Shown piece by piece: positions 40,194-48,173 of a stretch of DNA of 64,000 nt. The DNA comes from Streptomyces caelestis. Lineage in GTDB: Bacteria; Actinomycetota; Actinomycetes; Streptomycetales; Streptomycetaceae. Position numbers and translations under genes: made by a program. Under the pieces are notes generated by a model. That model was not told the DNA's origin, searched no databases, and worked only from the letters and a program-made list of their open reading frames with translations. Location of the stretch: assembly GCF_014205255.1 (NCBI RefSeq), contig NZ_JACHNE010000001.1, positions 5,208,001 to 5,272,000 of the forward strand. The letters are read 5' to 3'. The number at the start of each line of letters is the position of its first letter. Position 1 is the stretch's first letter.

Positions 40194-40266
40194 GCCCCAA
40201 TAGCTCAGTCGGCAGAGCGTCTCCATGGTAAGGAGAAGGTCAACGGTTCGATTCCGTTTTGGGGCT
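40194..40266 (+). tRNA. tRNA-Thr (anticodon GGT)
   Basis: 73-nt tRNA: acceptor GCCCCAA with TTGGGGC, D-arm GCTC/GAGC, anticodon GGT at 40227-40229 in loop ATGGTAA, T-arm with GGTTCGATT. The 3' CCA is not encoded. It is the first of the tRNA-Thr, tRNA-Met, rpmG unit. Confidence 0.97.
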
Positions 40267-40312
40267 CTGGTGTGAACGGTTCCCGTCGCGAGGCGGGGCC
40301 CGACCACATCAA

Positions 40313-40385
40313 AGCGGTGTAGCTCAGTCGGTAGAGCAAGCGGCTCATAATCGCTGTGTCACCGGTTCAAGTCCGGTCACCGCTA
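40313..40385 (+). tRNA. tRNA-Met (anticodon CAT)
   Basis: 73-nt tRNA: acceptor AGCGGTG with CACCGCT, anticodon CAT at 40346-40348 in loop CTCATAA, T-arm ACCGG-TTCAAGT-CCGGT. The paired first acceptor base and the lack of a GGG/CCC anticodon stem indicate the elongator type. 47 bp downstream of tRNA-Thr and probably co-transcribed. Confidence 0.95.
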
Positions 40386-40473
40386 CTCTCAGTAGCCGAT
40401 TGCGGGGTCGGTCCTTCGATCGGCTACTCTTCTTGCGTTAAACAGTCCATCCGTTCGTCTTAGGAGCACTCAC

Positions 40474-40638
40474 GTGGCTGCCACCGACGTCCGCCCGAAG
40501 ATCACGCTGGCCTGCGTGGAGTGCAAGGAGCGGAACTACATCACCAAGAAGAACCGGCGTAACAACCCGGACCGTCTTGAGATGAAGAAGCACTGCCCGC
40601 GTTGCAACGCGCACACCGCGCACCGCGAAACGCGATAA
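40474..40638 (+). CDS. rpmG: 50S ribosomal protein L33
   Basis: 54-residue L33: MAATDVRPKITLACVECKER followed by NYITKKNRRNNPDRLEMKKH and CPRCNAHTAHRETR. The cysteine pairs Cys14/Cys17 and Cys41/Cys44 make it the zinc-containing (C+) form. GTG start with TAGGAG upstream. It precedes the HadA/HadB-like genes, an order also found in mycobacteria. Confidence 0.97.
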   Translation: MAATDVRPKITLACVECKERNYITKKNRRNNPDRLEMKKHCPRCNAHTAHRETR

Positions 40639-40650
40639 AAACAGGCTCGT

Positions 40651-40690
40651 ACGCGAGGCCGTTCCCGAGTGATCGGGGGCGGCCTCGCGT
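40651..40690 (+). terminator. Hairpin between rpmG and the hadA-like gene
   Basis: ACGCGAGGCCG (40651-40661) pairs with CGGCCTCGCGT (40680-40690); inside it CCCGA pairs with TCGGG. There is no T-tract, so partial read-through into the next gene is possible. Confidence 0.6.
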
Positions 40691-40739
40691 CGTTGAATGA
40701 CCCGAATCGTTCAGTAGCGCAACCAGGAGGTGCCGGGCC

Positions 40740-41192
40740 ATGGCGCTCGACCAGTCCTTCGTGGGGCGGACGTACCCGCCCACCGAGCCCTACGAGGTGG
40801 GCCGGGAGAAGATCCGTGAGTTCGCCGAGGCGGTCGGGGACACCAACCCGGCGTACACGGACGCGGAGGCCGCCAAGGCGCTCGGCCACCCCGATGTGAT
40901 CGCCCCGCCGACGTTCGTGTTCTCGATCACCTTCAAGGCCGCGGGGCAGGTCGTCCACGATCCGCAGCTCGGCCTGGACTACAGCCGCGTGGTGCATGGT
41001 GACCAAAAGTTCGCCTACCGCCGCCCGGTCCGCGCCGGAGACCGGCTGACGGTCACCTCCACCATCGAGGCGATCAAGTCCCTCGCGGGCAACGACATCC
41101 TGGACATCCGCGGTGAGGTCCACGACGAGGCCGGCGAGCACGTCGTGACCGCTTGGACCAAGCTCGTGGCCCGCGCGGCCGAGGAGGCGTGA
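40740..41192 (+). CDS. MaoC-like dehydratase subunit, HadA type
   Basis: 150-residue hot-dog-fold protein of the FAS1-like/MaoC N-terminal dehydratase group. Typical text: MALDQSFVGRTYPPTEPYEV, FAEAVGDTNPAYTDAEAAKALGHPDVIAPPTF, and VVHGDQKFAYRRPVRAGDRL. It lacks the catalytic D/H pair of hydratase 2 and would pair with the next protein as a heterodimeric (3R)-hydroxyacyl-ACP dehydratase, as mycobacterial HadA does with HadB. AGGAGGT lies upstream of the ATG. The role in Streptomyces fatty acid metabolism is inferred. Confidence 0.88.
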   Translation: MALDQSFVGRTYPPTEPYEVGREKIREFAEAVGDTNPAYTDAEAAKALGHPDVIAPPTFVFSITFKAAGQVVHDPQLGLDYSRVVHGDQKFAYRRPVRAGDRLTVTSTIEAIKSLAGNDILDIRGEVHDEAGEHVVTAWTKLVARAAEEA

Positions 41193-41200
41193 GCGATCCC

Positions 41201-41629
41201 ATGACAGCGAAGATCTCCTACTCCGACGTCGAGGTCGGCACCGAACTGCCCGCGCAGACCTTCCCTGTGACCCGCGCGACCCTCGTCCGGTACGCGGGCG
41301 CCTCCGGCGACTTCAACCCGATCCACTGGAACGAGAAGTTCGCCAGGGAGGTCGGCCTGCCGGACGTCATCGCGCACGGCATGTTCACCATGGCCGAGGC
41401 GATCCGCGTGGTCACCGACTGGGCCGGCGACCCGGGCGCGGTCGTCGAGTACGGCGTGCGCTTCACCAAGCCCGTCGTCGTCCCGAACGATGAGCAGGGT
41501 GCCGTGATCGAGGTCGGCGGCAAGGTTGCGGCCAAGCTCGACGACAACACGGTCCGCGTGGACCTGACGGTGACGAGCGCCGGGCAGAAAGTGCTGGGCA
41601 TGTCGCGTGCGGTCGTGCGGCTGGCCTGA
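41201..41629 (+). CDS. MaoC-like dehydratase subunit, HadB type
   Basis: 142-residue hot-dog-fold hydratase with the hydratase 2 motif YAGASGDFNPIHWNEKFARE (catalytic Asp-x-Asn-Pro-x-His) and DVIAHGMFTMAEAIRVV. It is 8 bp downstream of the HadA-like gene. The pair resembles mycobacterial HadAB, which dehydrates (3R)-hydroxyacyl-ACP in FAS-II. Confidence 0.9.
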   Translation: MTAKISYSDVEVGTELPAQTFPVTRATLVRYAGASGDFNPIHWNEKFAREVGLPDVIAHGMFTMAEAIRVVTDWAGDPGAVVEYGVRFTKPVVVPNDEQGAVIEVGGKVAAKLDDNTVRVDLTVTSAGQKVLGMSRAVVRLA

Positions 41630-41651
41630 GGCGGCAGACGGCAGATGCCGG

Positions 41652-41686
41652 GTAAGGGGCGCTCTCCAGTGCGGGGCGCCCCTTAC
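41652..41686 (+). terminator. Terminator after the dehydratase pair
   Basis: GTAAGGGGCGC (41652-41662) pairs perfectly with GCGCCCCTTAC (41676-41686) around a 13-base loop. Confidence 0.8.
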
Positions 41687-41710
41687 TCGTACGTGATCAC
41701 CGGGGACCGG

Positions 41711-41746
41711 TTGACATAGTTAGTGATTGAGTACTAACTTTCTTGC
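41711..41746 (+). promoter_or_regulatory. Promoter/operator of the tetR gene
   Basis: TTGACA (41711-41716) and a CTAACT/TAACTT -10 (41734-41740) at 17-18 bp place the transcription start at the ATG (41747), so the mRNA is leaderless. The operator GTTAGT-N8-ACTAAC (41719-41738) overlaps spacer and -10, which would give tight autorepression. The same half-sites recur upstream of the MFS gene. Confidence 0.75.
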
Positions 41747-42301
41747 ATGGTCAGGATGAGTGCAGAGGAGAGGCGCGAGAGCGTCATCCGCGCGGCGACG
41801 ACCGAGTTCGCCCGCGGCGGCTACCACGGCACGTCGACCGAGGCGATCGCCCGGCGGGTCGGCGTCTCGCAGCCGTATCTCTTCCGGCTCTTCCCGGGCA
41901 AGAAGGCGATCTTCCTGGCGGCGGCGGAGCGGTGTGTCGAGGACACCATCCGGACGTTCGCCGAGGCTGCCGAGGGGCTCGAGGGTGACGAGGCTCTCCA
42001 TGCCATGGGTGGTGCGTACATCAAGACCATCTCCGAGCAGCCCGAGCGGCTGATGATGCAGATGCAGATGTACCTCGCCGTGGCGGCCGCCGAAGAGGAG
42101 GGGGATCACGAGTTCGGCGAGGCCGTGCGCGCCGGCTGGATGCGGCTGTGGGACACCGTCCACCTGCCGCTGGGGGCCGACGCCGACAGGACGACGACCT
42201 TCATGGCGCAGGGAATGCTCATCAACTGCCTCGTGGCCATGGGCTTCCCGGCCGGCCATCGGGTCTGGGCGGGGCTGGATCCGTCCGCGTCCGGCAGCTG
42301 A
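41747..42301 (+). CDS. TetR-family repressor
   Basis: 184-residue TetR regulator. DNA-binding domain at residues 8-55 (RRESVIRAATTEFARGGYHG, TEAIARRVGVSQPYLFRLFPGKKAIFLAA); the rest is an all-helical ligand domain with a Met-rich stretch (RLMMQMQMYLAV). The matching operators ahead of itself and of the adjacent MFS gene make it the repressor of that exporter. Leaderless start. Confidence 0.93.
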   Translation: MVRMSAEERRESVIRAATTEFARGGYHGTSTEAIARRVGVSQPYLFRLFPGKKAIFLAAAERCVEDTIRTFAEAAEGLEGDEALHAMGGAYIKTISEQPERLMMQMQMYLAVAAAEEEGDHEFGEAVRAGWMRLWDTVHLPLGADADRTTTFMAQGMLINCLVAMGFPAGHRVWAGLDPSASGS

Positions 42302-42342
42302 CAAGAAGGGTCAGGATGTTGCGCCTTTTCATGACCGCGAAA

Positions 42343-42362
42343 GTTAGTAATCAATAACTAAT
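42343..42362 (+). promoter_or_regulatory. Second TetR operator, upstream of the MFS gene
   Basis: GTTAGT-N8-ACTAAT, the same half-sites and spacing as upstream of tetR, 28 bp before the MFS start. Confidence 0.72.
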
Positions 42363-42389
42363 TGATCAGCAGTCAGCTCTGGGGGAGCG

Positions 42390-43826
42390 ATGTCACAGCA
42401 GATCGCACGTCGCGGAGGGGCCGCCTGGGCCCTCGTCATCACCAGCGTCGCCGGATTCATGGCGGCCCTCGACAACCTCGTCGTCACCACCGCCCTGCCC
42501 TCCATCCGCGAGGACCTCGGCGGAGGCCTGCACGACCTTGAATGGACCGTGAGCGCGTACACGCTCACCTTCGCCGTCCTGCTGATGTCCGGCGCGGCCC
42601 TCGGCGACCGCTTCGGCCGCCGCCGGCTGTTCATCGCCGGGCTCGCCGTCTTCACCGGTGCGTCCGCCGCCGCTGCCATGGCGCCGGGTATCGACTCCCT
42701 CATCGCCGCCCGCGCGGTCTAGGGCGCCGGCGCGGCCGTGATGATGCCCCTGACGCTCACCCTGCTCACCGCGGCCGTGCCCGCCGCCAAGCGGGGCATG
42801 GCGTACGGCATCTGGGGAGCCGTCAACGGGCTCGCCGTCGCCTCCGGGCCGCTGGTCGGCGGCACCCTCACCGAACACATCTCCTGGCAGTGGATCTTCT
42901 GGCTGAACGTCCCGCTGGGCCTGGTCCTGCTGCCGCTCGCCCGGCTGCGTCTCGCCGAGTCCCACGGCACCGGCGCACCGCTCGACATCCCCGGCACCCT
43001 GCTCGCCAGCGGCGGCCTCTTCGGCATCGTCTACGGCCTGGTCCGGGGCCCCGTCGACGGCTGGACCGGATCGCTGGTCCTGACGGGCCTGTTCGCCGGC
43101 TCCGCGCTGCTCGCCGGATTCGTCCTCTACAGCGCGCGCGCCGCGAACCCCATGCTCCCGATGCGGCTCTTCCGCTCCCGGGCCTTCTCCGGCATCAACG
43201 CGGCGAGCCTGCTGATGTTCCTCGGCATGTTCGGCTCGATCTTCCTGCTCAGCCAGTACATGCAGGGCGTCCTCGGCTACTCGCCCACCGAGGCGGGCCT
43301 CAGGATGCTGCCCTGGACCGGCATGCCGATGCTGGTCGCCCCGATCGCCGGCATCCTCGCCGACCGCGTCGGCGGCCGCCCGGTCGTCGCCGCCGGCCTG
43401 TTCCTCCAGGCCCTGGGTCTCGCCTACATGTCGGTCGTGGCCACGGCGGACGCCTCCTACGCCGCCCAGCTGCCCGCCCTGATCGTCAGCGGCATCGGCA
43501 TGGCCCTGTTCTTCGCTCCCGCCTCGCACCTGGTGATGTCCAGCGTCCGGCCCCAGGAGCAGGGCATCGCCTCCGGTGCCAACAACGCCCTGCGCGAGGT
43601 GGGCGGAGCGCTCGGCATCGCCGTCATGGCGTCGATCTTCGCGGCGCAGGGCGGCTACGAGACCGGCCAGACGTTCGTCGACGGCATGCGCCCCGCGTTG
43701 GTGACGGGAGCCGCGGTGGTCGCCGCCGCGGGCGTCGCGGCCCTGCTGATCCCGACCCGGCGACGCGTCGAGCGGCAGGCAGCCCCTGCCGAACCGGCAC
43801 CCGTGCTGGAGACCGCATCCCACTGA
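42390..43826 (+). pseudogene. MFS exporter (DHA2/EmrB type) interrupted by an amber codon
   Basis: A 14-helix drug exporter reading frame runs 479 codons, from MSQQIARRGGAAWALVITSV to PAEPAPVLETASH, but codon 111 is TAG (42720-42722). The text is RAV-stop-GAGAAVMMPLTLTLL, and the family motif C of this group is RAxQGxGAA, so a CAG (Gln) has become TAG by one C-to-T change. Everything else is in frame and well preserved, so the mutation is recent, is suppressed, or is a sequencing error. As it stands only the first three or four helices are made. GGGGGAG upstream and a TetR operator at 42343-42362 remain. Confidence 0.88.
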
Positions 43827-43852
43827 CCCGACGACCCGAAGGAGGAACGGCC

Positions 43853-44233
43853 ATGCCCACCCTTCCCTGGACCGCCCTCAACTCCCCGCCCCACGACACC
43901 GAGGTGCACGTCTTCGCCTCCCGGTTCGAGACCCGCACCCTGTGGGGAGCGCTGAAGTTCCTCGCCGGTACGCCCGCGGTCTGGCGGCAGGTGCGCCGCA
44001 GCCCCGGCGTCTACGGAGCGACCCTGAAGGCGAAGCCGTTGCGGCGGACCTTCTGGACGCTGTCCGCGTGGGAGTCGAAGGCGGCGCTCGACGACTTCGC
44101 CCGCTCGGGCGCCCACCGGCCTGCCGCCCGGGGTCTGGCCACCCAGATGGCGAACGCGACCTTCACCACATGGCAGGCGAGGAGCGACGACCTCCCGCTT
44201 CCCTGGTCCGAGGTGTTCCGCCGTCTGCCCTGA
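43853..44233 (+). CDS. DUF3291-like / antibiotic-monooxygenase-fold protein
   Basis: 126-residue protein with the ferredoxin-like dimeric alpha+beta barrel layout: TEVHVFASRFETRTLWGALK, SPGVYGATLKAKPLRRTFWTLSAWESKAALDDFARSGAH, TFTTWQARSDDLPLPW. Such proteins include mono-oxygenases and heme-binding relatives; no activity can be assigned. The ATG is 26 bp after the MFS frame with GGAGGAA upstream, so it is probably co-transcribed and under the same TetR. Confidence 0.78.
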   Translation: MPTLPWTALNSPPHDTEVHVFASRFETRTLWGALKFLAGTPAVWRQVRRSPGVYGATLKAKPLRRTFWTLSAWESKAALDDFARSGAHRPAARGLATQMANATFTTWQARSDDLPLPWSEVFRRLP

Positions 44234-44328
44234 ACGACACCACGCGCGCGTGCGGCCCTCGTCTCTCCGACGGGTGCCGCACCGACGCGTGCCGGAGCCT
44301 GTCAGTGCCGTCTCGTACTCTTGAGCCC

Positions 44329-45384
44329 GTGCAGGAACTCCACGACGCCCCCCTCGCCCCGCTGACCACCTTCCGGCTGGGCGGCCCCGCGACCCGGCTG
44401 GTCACCGCGACGACGGACGACGAGGTGATCGCCGTCGTACGCGAAGCCGACGAGGCGGGCACCCCGCTGCTGCTCATCGGCGGCGGCTCGAACCTGGTCA
44501 TCGGCGACAAGGGCTTCGAGGGCACCGCCCTCGTCATCGCCACCAAGGGCTACTCCCTCGACGGCGCGCGGCTGGAGCTGGCCGCCGGCGAGGTATGGAC
44601 CGACGCCGTCGCCCGCACGGTGGAGGCGGGCCTGGCCGGCATCGAGTGCCTGGCCGGCATCCCCGGCTCGGCGGGCGCGACCCCCATCCAGAACGTCGGG
44701 GCGTACGGCCAGGAGGTCTCCTCGACGATCACCGAGGTCGTCGCCTACGACCGCCGGACCGGCGAGACGGTCACCCTGGCCAACGAGGACTGTGCCTTCT
44801 CCTACCGCCACAGCCGCTTCAAGTCCGACCCGGAGCGCTACGTGGTGCTGCGCGTCCGCTTCTCCCTGGACGACGCCGACGGCCTCTCCGCCCCCCTCAG
44901 GTACGCCGAGACGGCCCGCGCCCTTAGCGTCGAGCCCGGCGACCGCGTCCCGCTCGCCTCGGCCCGTGACACCGTGCTCAAGCTGCGCGCCGGCAAGGGC
45001 ATGGTCCTGGACCCCGAGGACCACGACACCTGGTCGGCCGGTTCCTTCTTCACCAACCCGATCCTCACGGACGCCGACTTCGCCGCCTTCCGCGCGCGCG
45101 TGCGTGAGCGCCTCGGCGCGGGCATGGAGCCGCCCGCGTACCCGGCGGGGGAGGGCCGCACCAAGACCTCAGCGGCCTGGCTGATCGACAAGGCGGGCTT
45201 CACCAAGGGCTACGGCGACGGACCGGCCCGCATCTCCACGAAGCACACCCTGGCCCTCACCAACCGGGGCACCGCGACCACGGAGGACCTGCTCGCCCTG
45301 GCCCGCGAGGTCGTGGCCGGGGTCCGCGAGGCCTTCGGGATCACACTGGTCAACGAGCCGGTGACGGTCGGGGTCAGCCTCTAG
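44329..45384 (+). CDS. murB: UDP-N-acetylenolpyruvoylglucosamine reductase
   Basis: Peptidoglycan precursor enzyme that reduces enolpyruvyl-UDP-GlcNAc to UDP-MurNAc with NADPH. 351 residues with FAD motif LLIGGGSNLVIGDKGFEG, IPGSAGATPIQNVGAYGQEV, the substrate-binding SYRHSRFKS, the catalytic-type Ser239 in AGSFFTNPIL and a C-terminal E in NEPVTVGV. It is of the longer type I form. GTG start only about 8 bases past a TACTCT -10 candidate, so it may be leaderless. The stop overlaps the convergent next gene by 4 bp. Confidence 0.96.
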   Translation: MQELHDAPLAPLTTFRLGGPATRLVTATTDDEVIAVVREADEAGTPLLLIGGGSNLVIGDKGFEGTALVIATKGYSLDGARLELAAGEVWTDAVARTVEAGLAGIECLAGIPGSAGATPIQNVGAYGQEVSSTITEVVAYDRRTGETVTLANEDCAFSYRHSRFKSDPERYVVLRVRFSLDDADGLSAPLRYAETARALSVEPGDRVPLASARDTVLKLRAGKGMVLDPEDHDTWSAGSFFTNPILTDADFAAFRARVRERLGAGMEPPAYPAGEGRTKTSAAWLIDKAGFTKGYGDGPARISTKHTLALTNRGTATTEDLLALAREVVAGVREAFGITLVNEPVTVGVSL

Positions 45385-46013
45385 TAGGCGAGCCCCACGC
45401 CCTGCTGCACGGTGGCCGCGTCGTCGACCATCCCCAGCATCGCGTGCGCCACGTCGGCGCGTCCCAGGGAGCGGCCCTTCGGCGGGGTCCCCCCGACGAC
45501 CGTCCGGTACACCCCGCTGACCGGCCGGTTCAGCAGTTTCGGCGGCCGCACCACGGTCCAGTCGGTGGCACTGCCGGCGATCTCCGCCTCCATCGCGCGC
45601 AGGTCGGCGTAGACGTCCTTGTAGACCCTGGAGACGATGCCGCGTGCGACACGGTCGAGCGCTCCGTCGCCCTCGGGCACGGGCCCGATCGGGGCGGCGC
45701 TGATCGCCAGCAGCCGCCGGACGCCCGCCGCCTTCATGGCGCCCAGCACCGTGCGCGTCAGCCGGGTCGCGTCTCCGGCGTGCTTGCGGCTGCGGGCGCC
45801 GAGACCCGACAGCACGGCATCCCGCCCGGCCACCGCCGGACGTACCGCCTCCGCATCGGCCAGGTCCGCGGGAAACACATCCAGTCCCGGGCCGGTCACG
45901 GTCAGCCGGGCGGGATCGCGGACGACCGCCGTGACCTGGTGACCCGCCCCCAGTGCCTGCCGTACGATCTCCTGCCCGACGCCGCCGGTGGCACCGAAAA
46001 CGGTCAGCTTCAT
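45381..46013 (-). CDS. NAD(P)-binding NmrA/SDR-type protein under TetR control
   Basis: 210-residue atypical SDR: MKLTVFGATGGVGQEIVRQA, VTAVVRDPARL, ARSRKHAGDATRLTRTVLGA, then RRLLAISAAPIGP and SATDWTVVRPPKLLNRP. The classical catalytic Tyr is not obvious, as in other NmrA-like sensors or flavin reductases. It is divergent from a TetR gene with two overlapping palindromes between them, so it is likely a target of that regulator. Confidence 0.88.
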   Translation of the reverse strand: MKLTVFGATGGVGQEIVRQALGAGHQVTAVVRDPARLTVTGPGLDVFPADLADAEAVRPAVAGRDAVLSGLGARSRKHAGDATRLTRTVLGAMKAAGVRRLLAISAAPIGPVPEGDGALDRVARGIVSRVYKDVYADLRAMEAEIAGSATDWTVVRPPKLLNRPVSGVYRTVVGGTPPKGRSLGRADVAHAMLGMVDDAATVQQGVGLAY

Positions 46014-46033
46014 CGCGAACTCCCCTGCCGGTA

Positions 46034-46093
46034 GGTGGGTGAGTACTTACTCACTCCTGGCGCTCCTCTAGGGTGAGTAAGTACTCACCCACC
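46034..46093. promoter_or_regulatory. Perfect 21-bp inverted-repeat operator pair
   Basis: The arm GGTGGG followed by TGAGTACTTACTCAC (46034-46054) is the exact reverse complement of 46073-46093, 18 bp apart. Each arm itself contains the near-palindrome GTGAGTACTTACTCAC. This gives two TetR-type operators in mirror orientation, one covering each divergent promoter. Confidence 0.85.
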
Positions 46094-46118
46094 CGTCAAG
46101 TTTTTTAGGGAAGCAGCC

Positions 46119-46709
46119 ATGCAGCCACCGGCCCGGGAGCGCGTCCTGGACGCCGCGCACCAGTTGATGCTGACCGTCGGACTCGCTCGCGCCACGACGA
46201 AGGAGATCGCCCGGGCCGCCGGTTGCTCCGAGGCCGCGCTCTACAAGCATTTCGCGAGCAAGGAGGAACTGTTCATCCGCGTGCTGACGGAACGCCTGCC
46301 GCAGCTGGCACCGCTGCTGCACGGGCTGGCCGCCGAGCCGGGCCGGGGCGCGCTGGAAGCGAACCTCACGGAGATCGCCCGTCAGGCGGCCCTGTTCTAC
46401 GAGCAGAGCTTTCCGATCGCGGCGTCGCTGTATGCCGAGACCCAGTTGAAGCGGCGGCATGACGAGGTGATGCGGGAGATGGGGAAGGGGCCGCATCTGC
46501 CGATCGAGGGGTTGGCCGCCTATCTGCGGGCGGAACAGGACGCCGGGCGGATCAGGGCTGGTGCGGACACCTTTGCGGCGGCCTCATTGCTGATGGGGGC
46601 GTGTGCGCAGCGGGCGTTCGCGTACGACGCGACGGAGGAGGGCCGGCCTCCCGTGGACGCGTTCGCCGCGAGGCTGGCCCGCACGCTGCTGGCCGGCATC
46701 ACCGACTGA
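46119..46709 (+). CDS. TetR-family regulator
   Basis: 196-residue TetR protein with DNA-binding domain RERVLDAAHQLMLTVGLARATTKEIARAAGCSEAALYKHFASKEELF-like text at residues 6-53 and a ligand domain rich in Ala/Leu helices. The mirrored GTGAGTAnnTACTCAC operators just upstream imply repression of itself and of the divergent reductase. Ligand unknown. Confidence 0.93.
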   Translation: MQPPARERVLDAAHQLMLTVGLARATTKEIARAAGCSEAALYKHFASKEELFIRVLTERLPQLAPLLHGLAAEPGRGALEANLTEIARQAALFYEQSFPIAASLYAETQLKRRHDEVMREMGKGPHLPIEGLAAYLRAEQDAGRIRAGADTFAAASLLMGACAQRAFAYDATEEGRPPVDAFAARLARTLLAGITD

Positions 46710-47002
46710 CCGACGCTTCCAGGTGCCCGGCGTTGGCGCTGGGGCACGGGTGGGTCCGCAACCCGGCAGTACGGGGGGCCGCCTCCTTGGGACGGGTGCC
46801 GCTCTTAGCGGCACGATCGCCCGCAGCCAGGAGCGGGACCACCGTGCCGCCGCACCCGCGCACGGCGAGAAGGGGACGTGCCGGGGGCTCTCCGCCCGCA
46901 GCGGTTGGCGCGTCAACGGACAGTCAGTGTCCGAGCCCATCGCGCCGTTCCGAAGACGAACACGCCCCGGCGCGGCCCCGCCCCACAGCCACCGCGCAGG
47001 CG
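46710..47002. other. Intergenic region, no gene
   Basis: G/C-rich sequence between the convergent TetR and adenosine deaminase-family genes. I see no clear coding potential and no strong hairpin. Confidence 0.4.
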
Positions 47003-48034
47003 CTAGGACAGCAACCAGTCGTCCACCCCGGCCAGCAGCTTTCTCTTCACGTCCTCCGGTGCCGCCGACCCCCGTACCGACTGCCGCGCCACCTCAGCCA
47101 GTTCCTCGTCCGTGAACCCGTGATGCCGCCGCGCGATCTCGTACTGCGCCGCCAGGCGGGAGCCGAACAGCAGGGGATCGTCCGCGCCCAGCGCCAGCGG
47201 CACCCCCGCTTCGAACAGCGTTCGCAGCGGCACGTCCTCCGGCTTCTCGTACACCCCCAGCGCCACGTTCGACGCCGGGCACACCTCACACGTCACCTGC
47301 CGGTCCGCCAGCCGCTTCATCAGCCGGGGATCCTCCGCCGCCCGTACTCCGTGCCCCACCCGGTGCGCCCCCAGGTCGTCCAGACAGTCCCGCACCGACG
47401 ACGGCCCCGCCAGCTCGCCCCCGTGCGGCGTCGACAACAGCCCGGCCTCCCGCGCGATTGCGAACGCCCGGTCGAAGTCCCGCGCCATGCCCCGCCGCTC
47501 GTCGTTCGACAGCCCGAACCCGACGACCCCCCGATCGGCGTACCGCGCCGCCAGCCGCGCCAGGGTGCGCGCGTCCAGCGGGTGCTTCATCCGGTTCGCC
47601 GCGACCAGCACCCGCATACCGAGCCCGGTCTCCCGCGACGTCGTCTCCACCGCGTCCAGGATGACCTCCAGCGCCGGGATCAACCCGCCCAGCATCGGCG
47701 CGTACGACGTCGGATCGACCTGGATCTCCAGCCACCCCGACCCGTCCCGCAGATCCTCCTCCGCGGCTTCCCGCACCAGCCGCTGGATGTCCTCCGGCTC
47801 CCGCAGACACGAGCGCGCCGCGTCGTACAGCCGCTGAAAGCGGAACCAGCCCCGCTCGTCCGTCGCCCGCAGTCTCGGTGGCTCCCCGCCGACCAGCGCC
47901 TCGGTCAGTGCGTCGGGCAGGCGCACCCCGTGCTTGTCGGCCAGTTCCAGCACGGTCGCGGGCCGCATCGACCCGGTGAAGTGCAGGTGCAGGTGGGCTT
48001 TCGGCAGTTCAGAGACATCACGTACACGCTCCAT
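47003..48034 (-). CDS. Adenosine deaminase-family enzyme
   Basis: 343-residue TIM-barrel deaminase that should convert adenosine (or a close relative such as adenine or a modified adenosine) to the 6-oxo form. Metal motif PKAHLHLHFTGSM (HxH), FGLSNDERRG, TPHGGE, RVGHGVRA, CPASNVALG and GADDPLLFGS (paired Asp for metal and catalysis) follow the family order. The ADDP rather than SDDP/TDDP spelling and LSNDE in place of LAGDE are deviations that leave the exact substrate open. I chose the ATG at 48034; an in-frame extension to 48118 overlaps the neighbouring terminator. Confidence 0.87.
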   Translation of the reverse strand: MERVRDVSELPKAHLHLHFTGSMRPATVLELADKHGVRLPDALTEALVGGEPPRLRATDERGWFRFQRLYDAARSCLREPEDIQRLVREAAEEDLRDGSGWLEIQVDPTSYAPMLGGLIPALEVILDAVETTSRETGLGMRVLVAANRMKHPLDARTLARLAARYADRGVVGFGLSNDERRGMARDFDRAFAIAREAGLLSTPHGGELAGPSSVRDCLDDLGAHRVGHGVRAAEDPRLMKRLADRQVTCEVCPASNVALGVYEKPEDVPLRTLFEAGVPLALGADDPLLFGSRLAAQYEIARRHHGFTDEELAEVARQSVRGSAAPEDVKRKLLAGVDDWLLS

Positions 48035-48108
48035 TCCAGGATCCTGCCGTACGCCCCAGCCGTCCCGGAAGCTGTTTCCTCTTTCGTGGTCTTGCTCGCA
48101 CAAACAAA

Positions 48109-48140
48109 TGGGGCACATACCGAATTCGGTATGTGCCCCA
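48109..48140 (-). terminator. 32-bp perfect palindrome (aspC terminator)
   Basis: TGGGGCACATACCGAA followed by TTCGGTATGTGCCCCA is an uninterrupted 32-base palindrome with an EcoRI-like centre GAATTC. It lies 34 bp past the aspC stop and 75 bp before the deaminase start on the minus strand. As RNA it folds to a stem of up to 14 bp with a tight loop. Confidence 0.75.
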
Positions 48141-48173
48141 GGCCGGGAGGCCGGCAGGCCGACGAAGCGGACG

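Noticed and set aside
42738..43826. Separate 362-codon MFS gene starting after the amber codon
   Set aside because: It starts in the middle of the transporter, has no ribosome-binding site and continues the upstream frame exactly.
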